A stretch of 64,000 nucleotides of DNA. It comes from an uncultured Lachnospiraceae bacterium (GTDB lineage: Bacteria; Bacillota; Clostridia; Lachnospirales; Lachnospiraceae). The stretch covers positions 47,640 through 111,639 of the forward strand of contig ONEK01000006.1 in assembly GCA_900316855.1 (NCBI GenBank). The letters are read 5' to 3'. The notes under the pieces are model-generated. The model saw nothing but the letters and a program-made list of their open reading frames with translations. It did not search any database and was not told the DNA's origin. Each line of letters begins with the position of its first letter. Position 1 is the first letter of the stretch. This document shows, piece after piece, positions 8,961-17,283 of this stretch. Position numbers and translations under genes: made by a program.

Positions 8961-10205
8961 TCACTCAATCGTGATCTTCGAATTCATGTCGTAGTAACCG
9001 ACGGTATTCTTGTCCGAGACCACGGTCATACGGCACACGTCGTACAGACGGTGATATACCGTGAAGTCCTCTTTCTCATAGCCCGTCACCCCGAGCGATA
9101 TCAGGTATTCACCACCCTGCAGGTCCACCCGCTGTGTGAACGAGATGATCTTCGACTCACCCTTGTGTACGGAATCGAGGAACGCTTTCTCGAACATGGT
9201 ATTGGTGCCGGTGATTTCGACGCCGTATTTGTTCCTGATCGTGAACGCGAAGATCGGCGCCGTCACGTCCTCGCTAAAGTCCACCTTCATGCGGATTGTG
9301 CAGACCGAACCCTTCAGGATTGTGGAATTGGACAGGCCCTTATCGTCAATGATGTCATAGGAGACGATCTTCGCCTTGCCGGAGCCGTACTCCAGTGCCT
9401 TCCCGTCCTTCCCGGTGCCGGCGCCCTCCTGCGCTTCCCCGTTCCGCTCCGGGTCATACTGCCCCACGAGGACCTGTTTGTACAGGTCGATCATTTCCTT
9501 CGGACGTCCTTCGCCGAGCTTGTGCCCCTGATTCAGCACGATGACCCGGTCGCAGTATTTCGAGATACTCGACAGGTCATGCGATACGAACAGGACTGTC
9601 CTGCCCTGCCGGCGGAACTCCTCGAACTTGCGGTAGCACTTGGCCTGGAAGAACACGTCACCGACGGACAGCGCCTCATCGACAATCAGGATCTCCGGAT
9701 CCACGTTGATGGCGACGGCGAACGCCAGACGCATGAACATACCGGATGAGTACATCTTGACCGGCTGATAGACGTATTCCCCGATATCGGCAAACTCCAG
9801 GATCTTCGGCAGCTTCTCGTCGATCTCCTTCCCGGAGAAGCCGTTCATGGTGCCGTTGAGATAGATATTCTCGATCCCGTTGTACTCCATATTGAAGCCG
9901 GCGCCCAACTCGAGCAGGGCGGAAATCCTGCCGTTCACATGTACCGTGCCCTCCGTCTGTGTCAGGACGCCGGTGATAATCTTCAGGATCGTGGACTTGC
10001 CGGAGCCATTTGTCCCGATGATGCCTACGGTCTCTCCCTTGAACACGGACAGGCTCACATTGTCCAGTGCCAGATGCAGACTGTAGTGCGGCCTGCGGGA
10101 CAATCCGAGCGCGTCGATGACCCGGTCCCGGTTATGTGCGTACAGCTTATATTTTTTTGTGAGATGCGATACGTCGATCGCAATCTCCCTGGTTTCATTT
10201 GGCAT
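8961..10205 (-). CDS. wzt: Polysaccharide ABC exporter ATPase with C-terminal glycan-binding domain (Wzt)
   Basis: 414 residues. The N-terminal ABC domain shows Walker A GTNGSGKST (about 64-72), the signature YSSGMFMRLAFA typical of Wzt/TagH-type exporters, Walker B ILIVDEALSVGD and the switch LFVSHD. Ordinary ATPase subunits of this family end near residue 250; this one has a further domain of about 140 residues beginning near 270 that matches the beta-sandwich Wzt C-terminal pattern (KVDFSEDVTAPIFAFTIRN, IEITGTNT-like, DLQGGEYLISLG). In E. coli O8/O9a that domain recognises the capped non-reducing end of the glycan before export. The partner permease is the next gene upstream. The neighbouring WbdD-like protein suggests the same logic. 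Confidence 0.93.
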   Translation of the reverse strand: MPNETREIAIDVSHLTKKYKLYAHNRDRVIDALGLSRRPHYSLHLALDNVSLSVFKGETVGIIGTNGSGKSTILKIITGVLTQTEGTVHVNGRISALLELGAGFNMEYNGIENIYLNGTMNGFSGKEIDEKLPKILEFADIGEYVYQPVKMYSSGMFMRLAFAVAINVDPEILIVDEALSVGDVFFQAKCYRKFEEFRRQGRTVLFVSHDLSSISKYCDRVIVLNQGHKLGEGRPKEMIDLYKQVLVGQYDPERNGEAQEGAGTGKDGKALEYGSGKAKIVSYDIIDDKGLSNSTILKGSVCTIRMKVDFSEDVTAPIFAFTIRNKYGVEITGTNTMFEKAFLDSVHKGESKIISFTQRVDLQGGEYLISLGVTGYEKEDFTVYHRLYDVCRMTVVSDKNTVGYYDMNSKITIE

Positions 10206-10292
10206 AGCGAATTATTTTTATGTATAGCGTGTCCGGTGTGCAGATTGTAGTTCGGGCAGGCTCGAGGCCGGTCTGCGTTCCGGACCCCTGTG

Positions 10293-11288
10293 TCACATGA
10301 CGTCGGCGAAGTGGGGCTTCAGCTTCTTGAAGATCAGCGACGACAGAACGAACAGAAGCGCCGTGAAAATCCAGAAATAGGTGGAGCTGTAGAAGTGCTC
10401 CCAGAACCACATGTCTCCGTAAATCGCACTCCGGTATCCCTCCACGATGTATGTCATCGGGTTGAACTTGAAAATCGTCTTGTAGCGGTCCCGCAGGATG
10501 GCAAGGTTCCACAGAATCGGCGTTGCCCACATGCCGACCTGCAGGAGGATGCTGACGAACTGCTGCAGATCGCGGAAGAAGATGACGATCGCGCACGTCG
10601 CGTATGACAGTCCCAGCACGAGGATATATTCCGCCGCCGAGTAATAGATCAGCTGCAGCCAGTATATCGTCGGATAATAACCATAAAAAACGGAGATCAG
10701 AAGGAGCACGCCGGTGAACCCGATGTGTACGAACAATGCCGCGTTGATCTTGATCATGGGAAGAATGCTGATCTTGAACAGGACCTTCTTCACGAGATAG
10801 TTGTATTCGAGAAGAGAGGTCATGCCGCTCGAGACCGCGTCCGAGAAGAAGAACCACGGGACAAGTCCCGCCGTCAGAAACAGGACATACGGTACGTCAA
10901 TGGAGCCCGTGATCTGCTGCCGCCCCGAATGGAAGATGCGGTCAAAGACCACATAGTACATCAGGACCGTGACCACCGGTGGAACCAGTGCCCAGACCGC
11001 GCCGAAATACGAGCCGGCATAGCGTTTTTTGAAATCGTTTTTCGAGAGCTTCCAGATAAGCCTGCGATTCTGCCACAGCTCCACCGGAAGTGTTGTCATC
11101 TTGTCGTAGAAGATCGTGAACAGGAACACCCCCGCAGCCAGAAGGATACACCCCGAGATCTTCTTGAGTCTCGCGGTGTCCGCATCCTCCAGGGGATTGT
11201 TGTGCAGTACGAGGAGCATCGCGACAAGAAACGACGCTGCCCACACGATACCGATCACAATCAGTTTTCTTTTTTTATCTTTAGTCAT
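10293..11288 (-). CDS. wzm: Polysaccharide ABC exporter permease (Wzm)
   Basis: 331 residues. An N-terminal pair of hydrophobic segments (residues about 8-27 and 45-62) precedes a standard ABC-2 permease of six predicted membrane helices, beginning with the amphipathic LIWKLSKNDFKKRYAGSYFG segment. That segment is the conserved interface helix of Wzm/TagG proteins. The extra N-terminal helices make it longer than the usual 260 residues. It forms the membrane channel through which Wzt drives export of the lipid-linked polymer. It is separated from wzt by 87 bp and sits downstream of rfbC by about 30 bp, so the group is probably one operon. No good ribosome-binding site is visible just before the ATG. 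Confidence 0.93.
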   Translation of the reverse strand: MTKDKKRKLIVIGIVWAASFLVAMLLVLHNNPLEDADTARLKKISGCILLAAGVFLFTIFYDKMTTLPVELWQNRRLIWKLSKNDFKKRYAGSYFGAVWALVPPVVTVLMYYVVFDRIFHSGRQQITGSIDVPYVLFLTAGLVPWFFFSDAVSSGMTSLLEYNYLVKKVLFKISILPMIKINAALFVHIGFTGVLLLISVFYGYYPTIYWLQLIYYSAAEYILVLGLSYATCAIVIFFRDLQQFVSILLQVGMWATPILWNLAILRDRYKTIFKFNPMTYIVEGYRSAIYGDMWFWEHFYSSTYFWIFTALLFVLSSLIFKKLKPHFADVM

Positions 11289-11318
11289 GAATCGGTCTGC
11301 TTATTTCCATCCCCGGAA

Positions 11319-11936
11319 TTACAGGTTTCTCTCCTTCCGATAGGCGGTGATGCCGGACCACTTCTGGTCCTTGTCCGAAAGCGTGAGGGGCGTGCCGTCC
11401 TCGAGACGGTACCCCTGTGCGGAAGGAGTTCCTGCGTAGGTTCCGGTCAGCTGCGGCCAGGCAATACCGATTTCCGGATCGTTCCAGGCAATGCCTGCCT
11501 CATCATTGGGATGCCAGAAATCGTCCACTTTATAGCAGAACTCCGCGTCGTCCGACAGGACGAGGAAACCGTGAGCGAAATTGCGCGGAATGAAGAACTG
11601 TTTCTTGTTCTGTGCCGTCAGGAGCACACCGAACCATTTCCCGAATGTTGCCGATCCGGGACGCAGGTCGACCGCTACGTCGTAGACCGCCCCGTTCACA
11701 ACCCGGACGAGCTTGCTCTGCGGAAAATGAATCTGGAAATGAAGCCCGCGCAGCACACCCTTCTTCGAGGACGACTGGTTGTCCTGGACGAATTCCACAT
11801 CGATTCCGGCCCCGGTGAATTCCTGTTTCTGATAGGTCTCCATGAAGTATCCCCGGTCATCCCCATGGACGTTCGGGGTCACTATCTTCAGCCCCTGAAT
11901 ACCTCCGCAGTCGTTTTCCACTGTGATCTGTGCCAT
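11319..11936 (-). CDS. rfbC: dTDP-4-dehydrorhamnose 3,5-epimerase
   Basis: 205 residues of the RmlC cupin fold. It converts dTDP-4-dehydro-6-deoxyglucose to the L-lyxo form on the way to dTDP-L-rhamnose. Visible motifs are DDRGYFMETYQ near the N-terminus, the catalytic histidine stretch GVLRGLHFQIH, VRVVNGAVYDVAVDLR, the FFIPRNFAHGFLVLSD segment and the aspartate/tyrosine region in AEFCYKVDDFW. The length is slightly above the usual 180-190 residues. It follows rfbA by 58 bp in the same orientation. rfbD (the reductase that completes dTDP-L-rhamnose) is not present in the window, so it must be encoded elsewhere or the pathway branches. Confidence 0.96.
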   Translation of the reverse strand: MAQITVENDCGGIQGLKIVTPNVHGDDRGYFMETYQKQEFTGAGIDVEFVQDNQSSSKKGVLRGLHFQIHFPQSKLVRVVNGAVYDVAVDLRPGSATFGKWFGVLLTAQNKKQFFIPRNFAHGFLVLSDDAEFCYKVDDFWHPNDEAGIAWNDPEIGIAWPQLTGTYAGTPSAQGYRLEDGTPLTLSDKDQKWSGITAYRKERNL

Positions 11937-11994
11937 CTTGTCTCTAAGCTCCTTTGCTTTCGATTTCCGGAACTGCGTCCTATGTACCGGCGGT

Positions 11995-12873
11995 TCACAG
12001 TCCGTTTGCGATATCCACCAGGTACTGCCCGTAATTGGTTTTCATGAGGGGCTCCGCAAGCCTCAGCAGCTGCTGCCTGTCAATAAAGCCCCGCTTGTAG
12101 GCGATTTCCTCGATGCAGGAGATATACAGTCCCTGCCGCTTCTGGAATGCCGCGACAAAGTCCGCCGCGTCGAGCAGCTGGTCATGCGTGCCGGTATCAA
12201 GCCAGGCGAAGCCGCGGCCGAGCGTCTCGACATGGAGCTTTCCGCGGCGCAGATACTCGTTGTTGATGGACGTGATCTCAATCTCCCCGCGGGCGGACGG
12301 CTTCACATTCCGTGCAATCTCCACGACATCATTATCATAGAAGTAGAGTCCCGGAACCGCATAATTGGACTTCGGGTGCTCCGGCTTCTCCTCAATGGAT
12401 TTCGCAAGGCCGTTCTCATCAAATTCCACTACACCGTACGCGCGGGGATCGCGCACATAGTAGCCGAAAATCGTCGCGCCGCCGTCTTCGCCGATCCGCT
12501 CCTTCGTGCGCAGCAGTACCTTCGAAAAGCTCTGTCCGTAGAAGATGTTGTCACCCAGAACAAGCGCCGCCGCATCGTCCCCGATGAAATCCGCCCCTAT
12601 GATAAAGGCCTCGGCAAGGCCGTTCGGCTTCTCCTGCACCTTGTACGAGAACTGCATGCCGAGCTGGGAACCGTCCCCGAGAAGATCCTCGAACACAGGA
12701 AGGTCCCGCGGCGTCGAGATGATCAGCACTTCCCGGATACCGGCGAGCATCAGCGTAGACAGGGGATAATAGATCATGGGCTTGTCATACACCGGCATGA
12801 TCTGCTTCGAAATCGCTTTAGTCAGGGGATAGAGTCTGGTACCGGACCCTCCCGCCAGGATAATACCCTTCAT
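11995..12873 (-). CDS. rfbA: Glucose-1-phosphate thymidylyltransferase
   Basis: 292 residues, the standard RmlA length. It makes dTDP-glucose from dTTP and glucose-1-phosphate. The N-terminus [18 protein letters not shown] carries the nucleotide-binding GGSGTRL loop and is followed by [16 protein letters not shown], both hallmarks of the family. Further conserved parts are [10 protein letters not shown] and the substrate-binding stretch [21 protein letters not shown]. The start codon lies three bases after the rfbB stop, so the two are translationally coupled. The precursor glucose-1-phosphate could come from the phosphohexomutase further along the same locus. Confidence 0.97.
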   Translation of the reverse strand: MKGIILAGGSGTRLYPLTKAISKQIMPVYDKPMIYYPLSTLMLAGIREVLIISTPRDLPVFEDLLGDGSQLGMQFSYKVQEKPNGLAEAFIIGADFIGDDAAALVLGDNIFYGQSFSKVLLRTKERIGEDGGATIFGYYVRDPRAYGVVEFDENGLAKSIEEKPEHPKSNYAVPGLYFYDNDVVEIARNVKPSARGEIEITSINNEYLRRGKLHVETLGRGFAWLDTGTHDQLLDAADFVAAFQKRQGLYISCIEEIAYKRGFIDRQQLLRLAEPLMKTNYGQYLVDIANGL

Positions 12874-12876
12874 AAT

Positions 12877-13971
12877 TCAGTCCAGAACCTTTCTGTCGCC
12901 ATACATGTTCCTGTAGTAATTCTGATAATTGCCGGAGGTGATGTGCTTCATCCACTCCAGGTGATTCATGTACCAGCCGATGGTTTTGCGGATGCCCTCG
13001 CGGAACATGGTCTGCGGCTGCCAGCCGAGCTCGCTGTGGATTTTGTCCGGGGCAATGGCATACCTGCGGTCATGGCCCTTGCGGTCTGTTACATGCTCGA
13101 TGAGGTCTTCACTGATGTGTGCCCTGCGGGGATCATCCTCCGGAAGGTCCTCACGCAGCACCTCGATGATCGTCTTCACGATCTCGATATTCTGCTTCTC
13201 ATTGTGGCCGCCGATGTTGTAGGTCTCGCCGTCCCGGCCTTTCTCCGATACGAGGTCGATTCCCCTGCAGTGGTCCTCCACATACAGCCAGTCACGGACG
13301 TTTCTGCCGTCGCCGTAGACCGGCAGCTTCCTGCCTTCGAGCGCATTATTGATCATGAGAGGGATCAGCTTCTCCGGGAACTGGTAAGGGCCGTAGTTGT
13401 TGGAGCAGTTCGTGATGTTCATCGGGAAGCCGTACGTGTCGTGATATGCCTTCACGAGAAGGTCGGACGACGCCTTGGAGGCCGAATAAGGGCTGTGCGG
13501 CGAATAAGGGGTCGTCTCGTAAAAATACGCGTCGGGATCCTCAGGAAGGGAACCGTATACCTCATCCGTCGATACGTGGCAGAACTTCTTCCCGTCCTTA
13601 AAGCCGTCCCCTGTCTCCCAGGCCTCCTTCGCGCAGTTCATCATATTGGCCGTGCCGAGCACGTTCGTGCGCACGAAGACGAGCGGCTCCTTAATGGAGC
13701 GGTCGACGTGGGATTCCGCGGCGAAATGAATGACGCGGTCAACCTCATAATCATGGAATACCTGACGAATGGCCTCCTCGTCACAGATATCCGCCTTTAC
13801 GAAATGGTAATTCTTCCTGCCCTCCACTTCAGCCAGATTCTCGAGGTTGCCGGCATACGTCAGCTTGTCAACGTTGATGATCTCAACATCGTCCCCGTAT
13901 TTGCGGAACATGTAGTGAATGAAATTGGAACCGATGAATCCGGCACCGCCGGTCACAAGGTAGGTCTTCAT
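12877..13971 (-). CDS. rfbB: dTDP-glucose 4,6-dehydratase
   Basis: 364 residues from ATG 13971, preceded by an AGGAGAG ribosome-binding site at about 10 bp; the upstream in-frame extension to 14088 is not used because it crosses the promoter and terminator region. Extended short-chain dehydrogenase fold: NAD-binding TGGAGFIGSNF at residues 7-17, the catalytic YxxxK as YSASK, and the conserved STDEVYG segment. It converts dTDP-glucose to dTDP-4-dehydro-6-deoxyglucose. It is the first gene of the rfbBAC-wzm-wzt-methyltransferase-glycosyltransferase operon. The order B-A-C without D is unusual compared with the common rfbBDAC or ACBD clusters. Confidence 0.97.
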   Translation of the reverse strand: MKTYLVTGGAGFIGSNFIHYMFRKYGDDVEIINVDKLTYAGNLENLAEVEGRKNYHFVKADICDEEAIRQVFHDYEVDRVIHFAAESHVDRSIKEPLVFVRTNVLGTANMMNCAKEAWETGDGFKDGKKFCHVSTDEVYGSLPEDPDAYFYETTPYSPHSPYSASKASSDLLVKAYHDTYGFPMNITNCSNNYGPYQFPEKLIPLMINNALEGRKLPVYGDGRNVRDWLYVEDHCRGIDLVSEKGRDGETYNIGGHNEKQNIEIVKTIIEVLREDLPEDDPRRAHISEDLIEHVTDRKGHDRRYAIAPDKIHSELGWQPQTMFREGIRKTIGWYMNHLEWMKHITSGNYQNYYRNMYGDRKVLD

Positions 13972-14034
13972 GAAAATATGCTCTCCTGTATGAAAATAAG
14001 TCTTCCGCCTGTAGGGTGTGAGTCCAACGCAAGA

Positions 14035-14066
14035 AGTATACCATAGACGAAAAAACAAGGCCTGCG
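14035..14066 (-). promoter_or_regulatory. Probable promoter of the rfbBAC polysaccharide operon
   Basis: On the minus strand a good -10 hexamer TATACT (complement of 14035-14040) lies about 65 bp upstream of the rfbB start, just past the metH terminator. The -35 is weak: no close match to TTGACA at 16-18 bp spacing. An own promoter is expected because the strong terminator isolates rfbB from metH. Confidence 0.4.
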
Positions 14067-14086
14067 TTGCGGGTTGAGCGCAGGCC
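14050..14086 (-). terminator. Intrinsic terminator after metH
   Basis: On the minus strand an 8 bp GC-rich stem GGCCTGCG/CGCAGGCC (14079-14086 and 14059-14066) is followed by TTGTTTTTT. It ends the transcript that carries metF, the reactivation gene and metH, about 45 bp past the metH stop. Confidence 0.85.
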
Positions 14087-14129
14087 ACAGCAGTATGTAT
14101 TGTACTCTCAGGCCCGTCCTGTTACAAGT

Positions 14130-16595
14130 TCAGGCAAACAGGCTGTCCGCGTAGCGGACGGAGGCCATGGCGTCCTTCCCGTAGAAGTCCGCGCCGATGC
14201 GGTCGGCGTACTCCTGAGTCATGACGGCGCCGCCGACCATGACCTTACAGTCGGGCTTCCTGGCCCGGAGGAGCCGGATGGTGTCCTCCATGTTGACAAC
14301 CGTCGTCGTCATCAGGGCGGAGAGGCCGACGAGCTTCACGTCCTCACGGAGTGCTGTATCGACGATGGTTTCCGGTGCGACATCCTTGCCGAGATCGATG
14401 ACCTCGTAGCCATAGTTCTCCATCATGACCTTGACGATGTTCTTGCCGATATCGTGGATATCGCCCTTGACGGTCGCAAGGATGACCTTCGCCTTGATCT
14501 TCTGCGTCGTGCCCTTCATGGTTTCCTTCACGACCTCGAAGGCTGCCTTCGCCGCTTCCGCGGACAGCAGGAGCTGCGGCAGGAAGAGCGTTCCCTTCTC
14601 GAACCCCTGCCCGACGACGTCCAGGGCGGGGATCAGATCCTCATTGATGACGTCAAGACCCGTACGTCCGGCAGAGATTGCCTCGCGGGTCGCACTGGCA
14701 GCGGCCTCTTTCATGCCGCGCTCAACGGCGTTCTGAAGGGACATCGCACCGGAGGCGGACCCTGCCGCCGCGGCAGCCCTCGCACCGGTTCCGTGTGCCG
14801 AAGCTTCGGACGCAGCCACAGGAGGTGCCTCCTCCGCAGCCGGAGAGAGCAAGGCACGCCTGCTCTCCGCGACATAGCTGCCATATGCCCCGATGAAGTT
14901 CATGCACTGCGGATCCATGTTGAGAAGGGCGCAGCTCGCGCGGAAAGCGCGCATCATGGGATCGTTGTTCGGGTTGATGATCGCGAGGGAGAGACCGCTC
15001 TGGATCGCCATGGCGAAGAAGAACGAATTGATCACCTCCCGCGCCGGCAGTCCGAACGAAATGTTGGAGACGCCGAGGATCGTGTGCCCGTGCAGCTCAT
15101 CCCGCACCCTGCGCAGCGTCTCCAGCGTCGTAAGCGCCCCGGCAGGATCCGAGGAAATGGTCATCGCGAGTCCGTCGATGACAATATCCTCCTCCGGAAT
15201 GCCATATTCCCTCGCCGCGTCGTAGATTTTCCGCGCGACACGGATCCTTCCCTCCGCCGTCTCCGGAATGCCCTGCTCATCAATCGGAAGTCCGACGAGG
15301 ACGCCGCCGTATTTCGCAACGACCGGCATTACCTCGCGGATGACTTCCTCCTTGCCGTTCGTGGAATTGACGAGTGCCTTGCCGTTGTAATAGCGGAGCG
15401 CCCGCTCGAGCGCCTCCGGATTCGTCGTATCGATCTGGAGCGGCAGACCCGTGACGCCCTGCAGTCGCCGCACGACCGTCTCCATCATCTGCGGCTCGTC
15501 GATTTCCGGCAGGCCGACGTTGACATCCAGGATGTCCGCTCCGGCGTCCTCCTGCTGAAGTCCCTGCTGCAGGATGTAGGAGATGTCATTGTTTTTCAGG
15601 GCTTCCCTGAACTTCTTCTTGCCCGTCGGGTTGATCCGCTCGCCGATGATGCACGGACGCGGGCCGATCTCCACTGCCTGCGAGAACGACGTGACCAGAG
15701 TCTTCCTCCTGCCTGCCGGCGGCCGGAACGTCTTCGCCCGGACTGTCTGTACGGTCTGCCGGATATGCTCCGGTGTCGTTCCGCAGCAGCCGCCGAGCAC
15801 GCAGACGCCCATGTCCGCGATGCGTCCCATGTACTGTGCAAATTCCTCCGGACCGACGTCATAGACCGTCTGTCCGTTTTCCGTCCGGGGGAGTCCTGCA
15901 TTGGGGTTGACAATGACGGGAACCGAAGCCGCCTGAACGAGACGTTCAATGATCGGCAGCATCTGACGGGGACCCAGCGAGCAGTTAACGCCGAGGGCAT
16001 CCACGTGCAGTCCCTCCAGCATCGCCACGACTGCCTCCACCGGCGCACCGGTCAGCAGCTGGCCGTTCTCGTCATACGTCGTCGTGATGCAGACAGGCAG
16101 GGTGCAGTTTTCCTTCGCCGCAAGGACGGCTGCCTTCGCCTCGTAGGTATCGTTCATGGTCTCGATGAGGACGAGATCCGCACCCTCTTCGGCGCCAAAG
16201 CGCACAACCTCACTGAACAGCTCCACAGCACGGTCAAACGACAGATCACCGAGCGGCTCCAGAAGCTTGCCCGTCGGCCCGATATCCAGAGCGATGAACA
16301 CATCGTCCCTTCCGGAAGCTGCCCGCGCCTTCTGTGCAATCCGGACGGAAGAACGCACAATATCCTCGAGATCGCCGGGGTATTTCAGGCGGTTTGCTCC
16401 GAACGTATTCGTATTGAAGATATTGGCTCCCGCAGACAGATAGCCGGAATACAGCTCATAGATCCGGTCGGGATGAGTGAGATTCCACGTCTCGGGAAGC
16501 TCGCCGCCCTTCAGTCCCATGGACTGCAGGACCGTCCCCGTTCCGCCGTCGCAGAACAGCCATTGTTTTCCCAGAAAGTCCCTGAATTTGCTCAA
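14130..16595 (-). CDS. metH: Cobalamin-dependent methionine synthase lacking the reactivation domain
   Basis: 821 residues if translation starts at the TTG at 16595, which has GAGGT 8 bp upstream and gives MSKFRDFLGKQWLFCDGGTG. An upstream extension would overlap the preceding gene by some 290 bp in another frame and reads as nonsense. Domains in order: homocysteine/zinc domain with ligands in GVNCSLGP and GGCCGTTPEH (residues 1-300), methyltetrahydrofolate-binding pterin domain (about 320-600, GERINPTGKKKFREAL, DVNVGLPEIDEP), B12 cap, and B12-binding domain with the cobalt-coordinating motif GDIHDIGKNIV near 705. E. coli MetH is about 1,220 residues and ends with a SAM-binding reactivation domain. 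Here that function is encoded by the separate gene just upstream, an arrangement known in several Firmicutes. Confidence 0.93.
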   Translation of the reverse strand: MSKFRDFLGKQWLFCDGGTGTVLQSMGLKGGELPETWNLTHPDRIYELYSGYLSAGANIFNTNTFGANRLKYPGDLEDIVRSSVRIAQKARAASGRDDVFIALDIGPTGKLLEPLGDLSFDRAVELFSEVVRFGAEEGADLVLIETMNDTYEAKAAVLAAKENCTLPVCITTTYDENGQLLTGAPVEAVVAMLEGLHVDALGVNCSLGPRQMLPIIERLVQAASVPVIVNPNAGLPRTENGQTVYDVGPEEFAQYMGRIADMGVCVLGGCCGTTPEHIRQTVQTVRAKTFRPPAGRRKTLVTSFSQAVEIGPRPCIIGERINPTGKKKFREALKNNDISYILQQGLQQEDAGADILDVNVGLPEIDEPQMMETVVRRLQGVTGLPLQIDTTNPEALERALRYYNGKALVNSTNGKEEVIREVMPVVAKYGGVLVGLPIDEQGIPETAEGRIRVARKIYDAAREYGIPEEDIVIDGLAMTISSDPAGALTTLETLRRVRDELHGHTILGVSNISFGLPAREVINSFFFAMAIQSGLSLAIINPNNDPMMRAFRASCALLNMDPQCMNFIGAYGSYVAESRRALLSPAAEEAPPVAASEASAHGTGARAAAAAGSASGAMSLQNAVERGMKEAAASATREAISAGRTGLDVINEDLIPALDVVGQGFEKGTLFLPQLLLSAEAAKAAFEVVKETMKGTTQKIKAKVILATVKGDIHDIGKNIVKVMMENYGYEVIDLGKDVAPETIVDTALREDVKLVGLSALMTTTVVNMEDTIRLLRARKPDCKVMVGGAVMTQEYADRIGADFYGKDAMASVRYADSLFA

Positions 16596-16606
16596 TGTAC
16601 AATACC

Positions 16607-17278
16607 TCAGCGCCGGAACGCGCACGTTTTGCGCGATGCGCATTCCTCGCACCCCTGCAGGATGCAGGGCTCCTGCTGCCGCGACAGACCGATGATGGCG
16701 GTTACGGATTTCGACGGAGACATCAGCAGTGTATCCGAGAGCGAAATCGCCGTGTTCCTCGTGATGTCCAGCATGCGGAAGAAATCGTGCTGGTGCTCCA
16801 GCGCAAAATCCCCGTATCCCGGGGAGAACCTGGGACGTGCATACAGGCCTTCGGCCTTCTCCTTCCCGATGATGTTCCGGTTGACCTCGTCGCACCAGGC
16901 CTCGACCATGGCGGCCCCCGCCGCCTGATAGACTGCAGCTGCGGTCATCGCGCCCGATGCCTCCGCCCTGCGGATCAGCAGGTCCACGCCCTGTCCGATC
17001 GTCGCGGCGAACATCGCTGCCTTCTCGCAGCCCTTCATGTTCTTATAGAGGTTTGCGGAATGAATGTGCATGCAGTCCGTCTGTTCGTTCCCGACGAGAA
17101 GCTCGTTCTCACCGGGGAACGTCAGCGGGTAAACCCTGCTGACGGAGCGCAGCTGTGACCTTGCCTGCAGCTCGCTCACGCATTGCTGCACAAGGTCCTT
17201 TACCTGTTCATCCGGAGCCACACCCCGGTAGCCGAGGTAGCGGAATATTTCTTTTTCGGGAACCTGAATGGACGTCAT
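16607..17278 (-). CDS. Methionine synthase reactivation (activation-domain) protein
   Basis: 223 residues resembling the SAM-binding C-terminal domain of MetH as a free-standing protein. The diagnostic stretch is YARPRFSPGYGDFALEHQ (about residues 155-172), followed by ITRNTAISLSDTLLMSPSKSVTAIIG; these are the conserved activation-domain motifs. The C-terminus carries a cysteine-rich end (CILQGCEECASRKTC). It would reductively remethylate inactive cob(II)alamin on the companion MetH with SAM as methyl donor. The stop codon is 12 bp before the metH start, and its own start is 5 bp after metF, so the three genes are a tight operon. Assignment is by motif and context. Confidence 0.88.
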   Translation of the reverse strand: MTSIQVPEKEIFRYLGYRGVAPDEQVKDLVQQCVSELQARSQLRSVSRVYPLTFPGENELLVGNEQTDCMHIHSANLYKNMKGCEKAAMFAATIGQGVDLLIRRAEASGAMTAAAVYQAAGAAMVEAWCDEVNRNIIGKEKAEGLYARPRFSPGYGDFALEHQHDFFRMLDITRNTAISLSDTLLMSPSKSVTAIIGLSRQQEPCILQGCEECASRKTCAFRR

Positions 17279-17283
17279 GGTCT

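Noticed and set aside
14067..16928. 953-codon plus-strand open frame opposite metH
   Set aside because: It is the antisense shadow of a clear metH gene; its translation is Arg/His/Leu-rich with no motifs, as happens in GC-rich codon-biased DNA.
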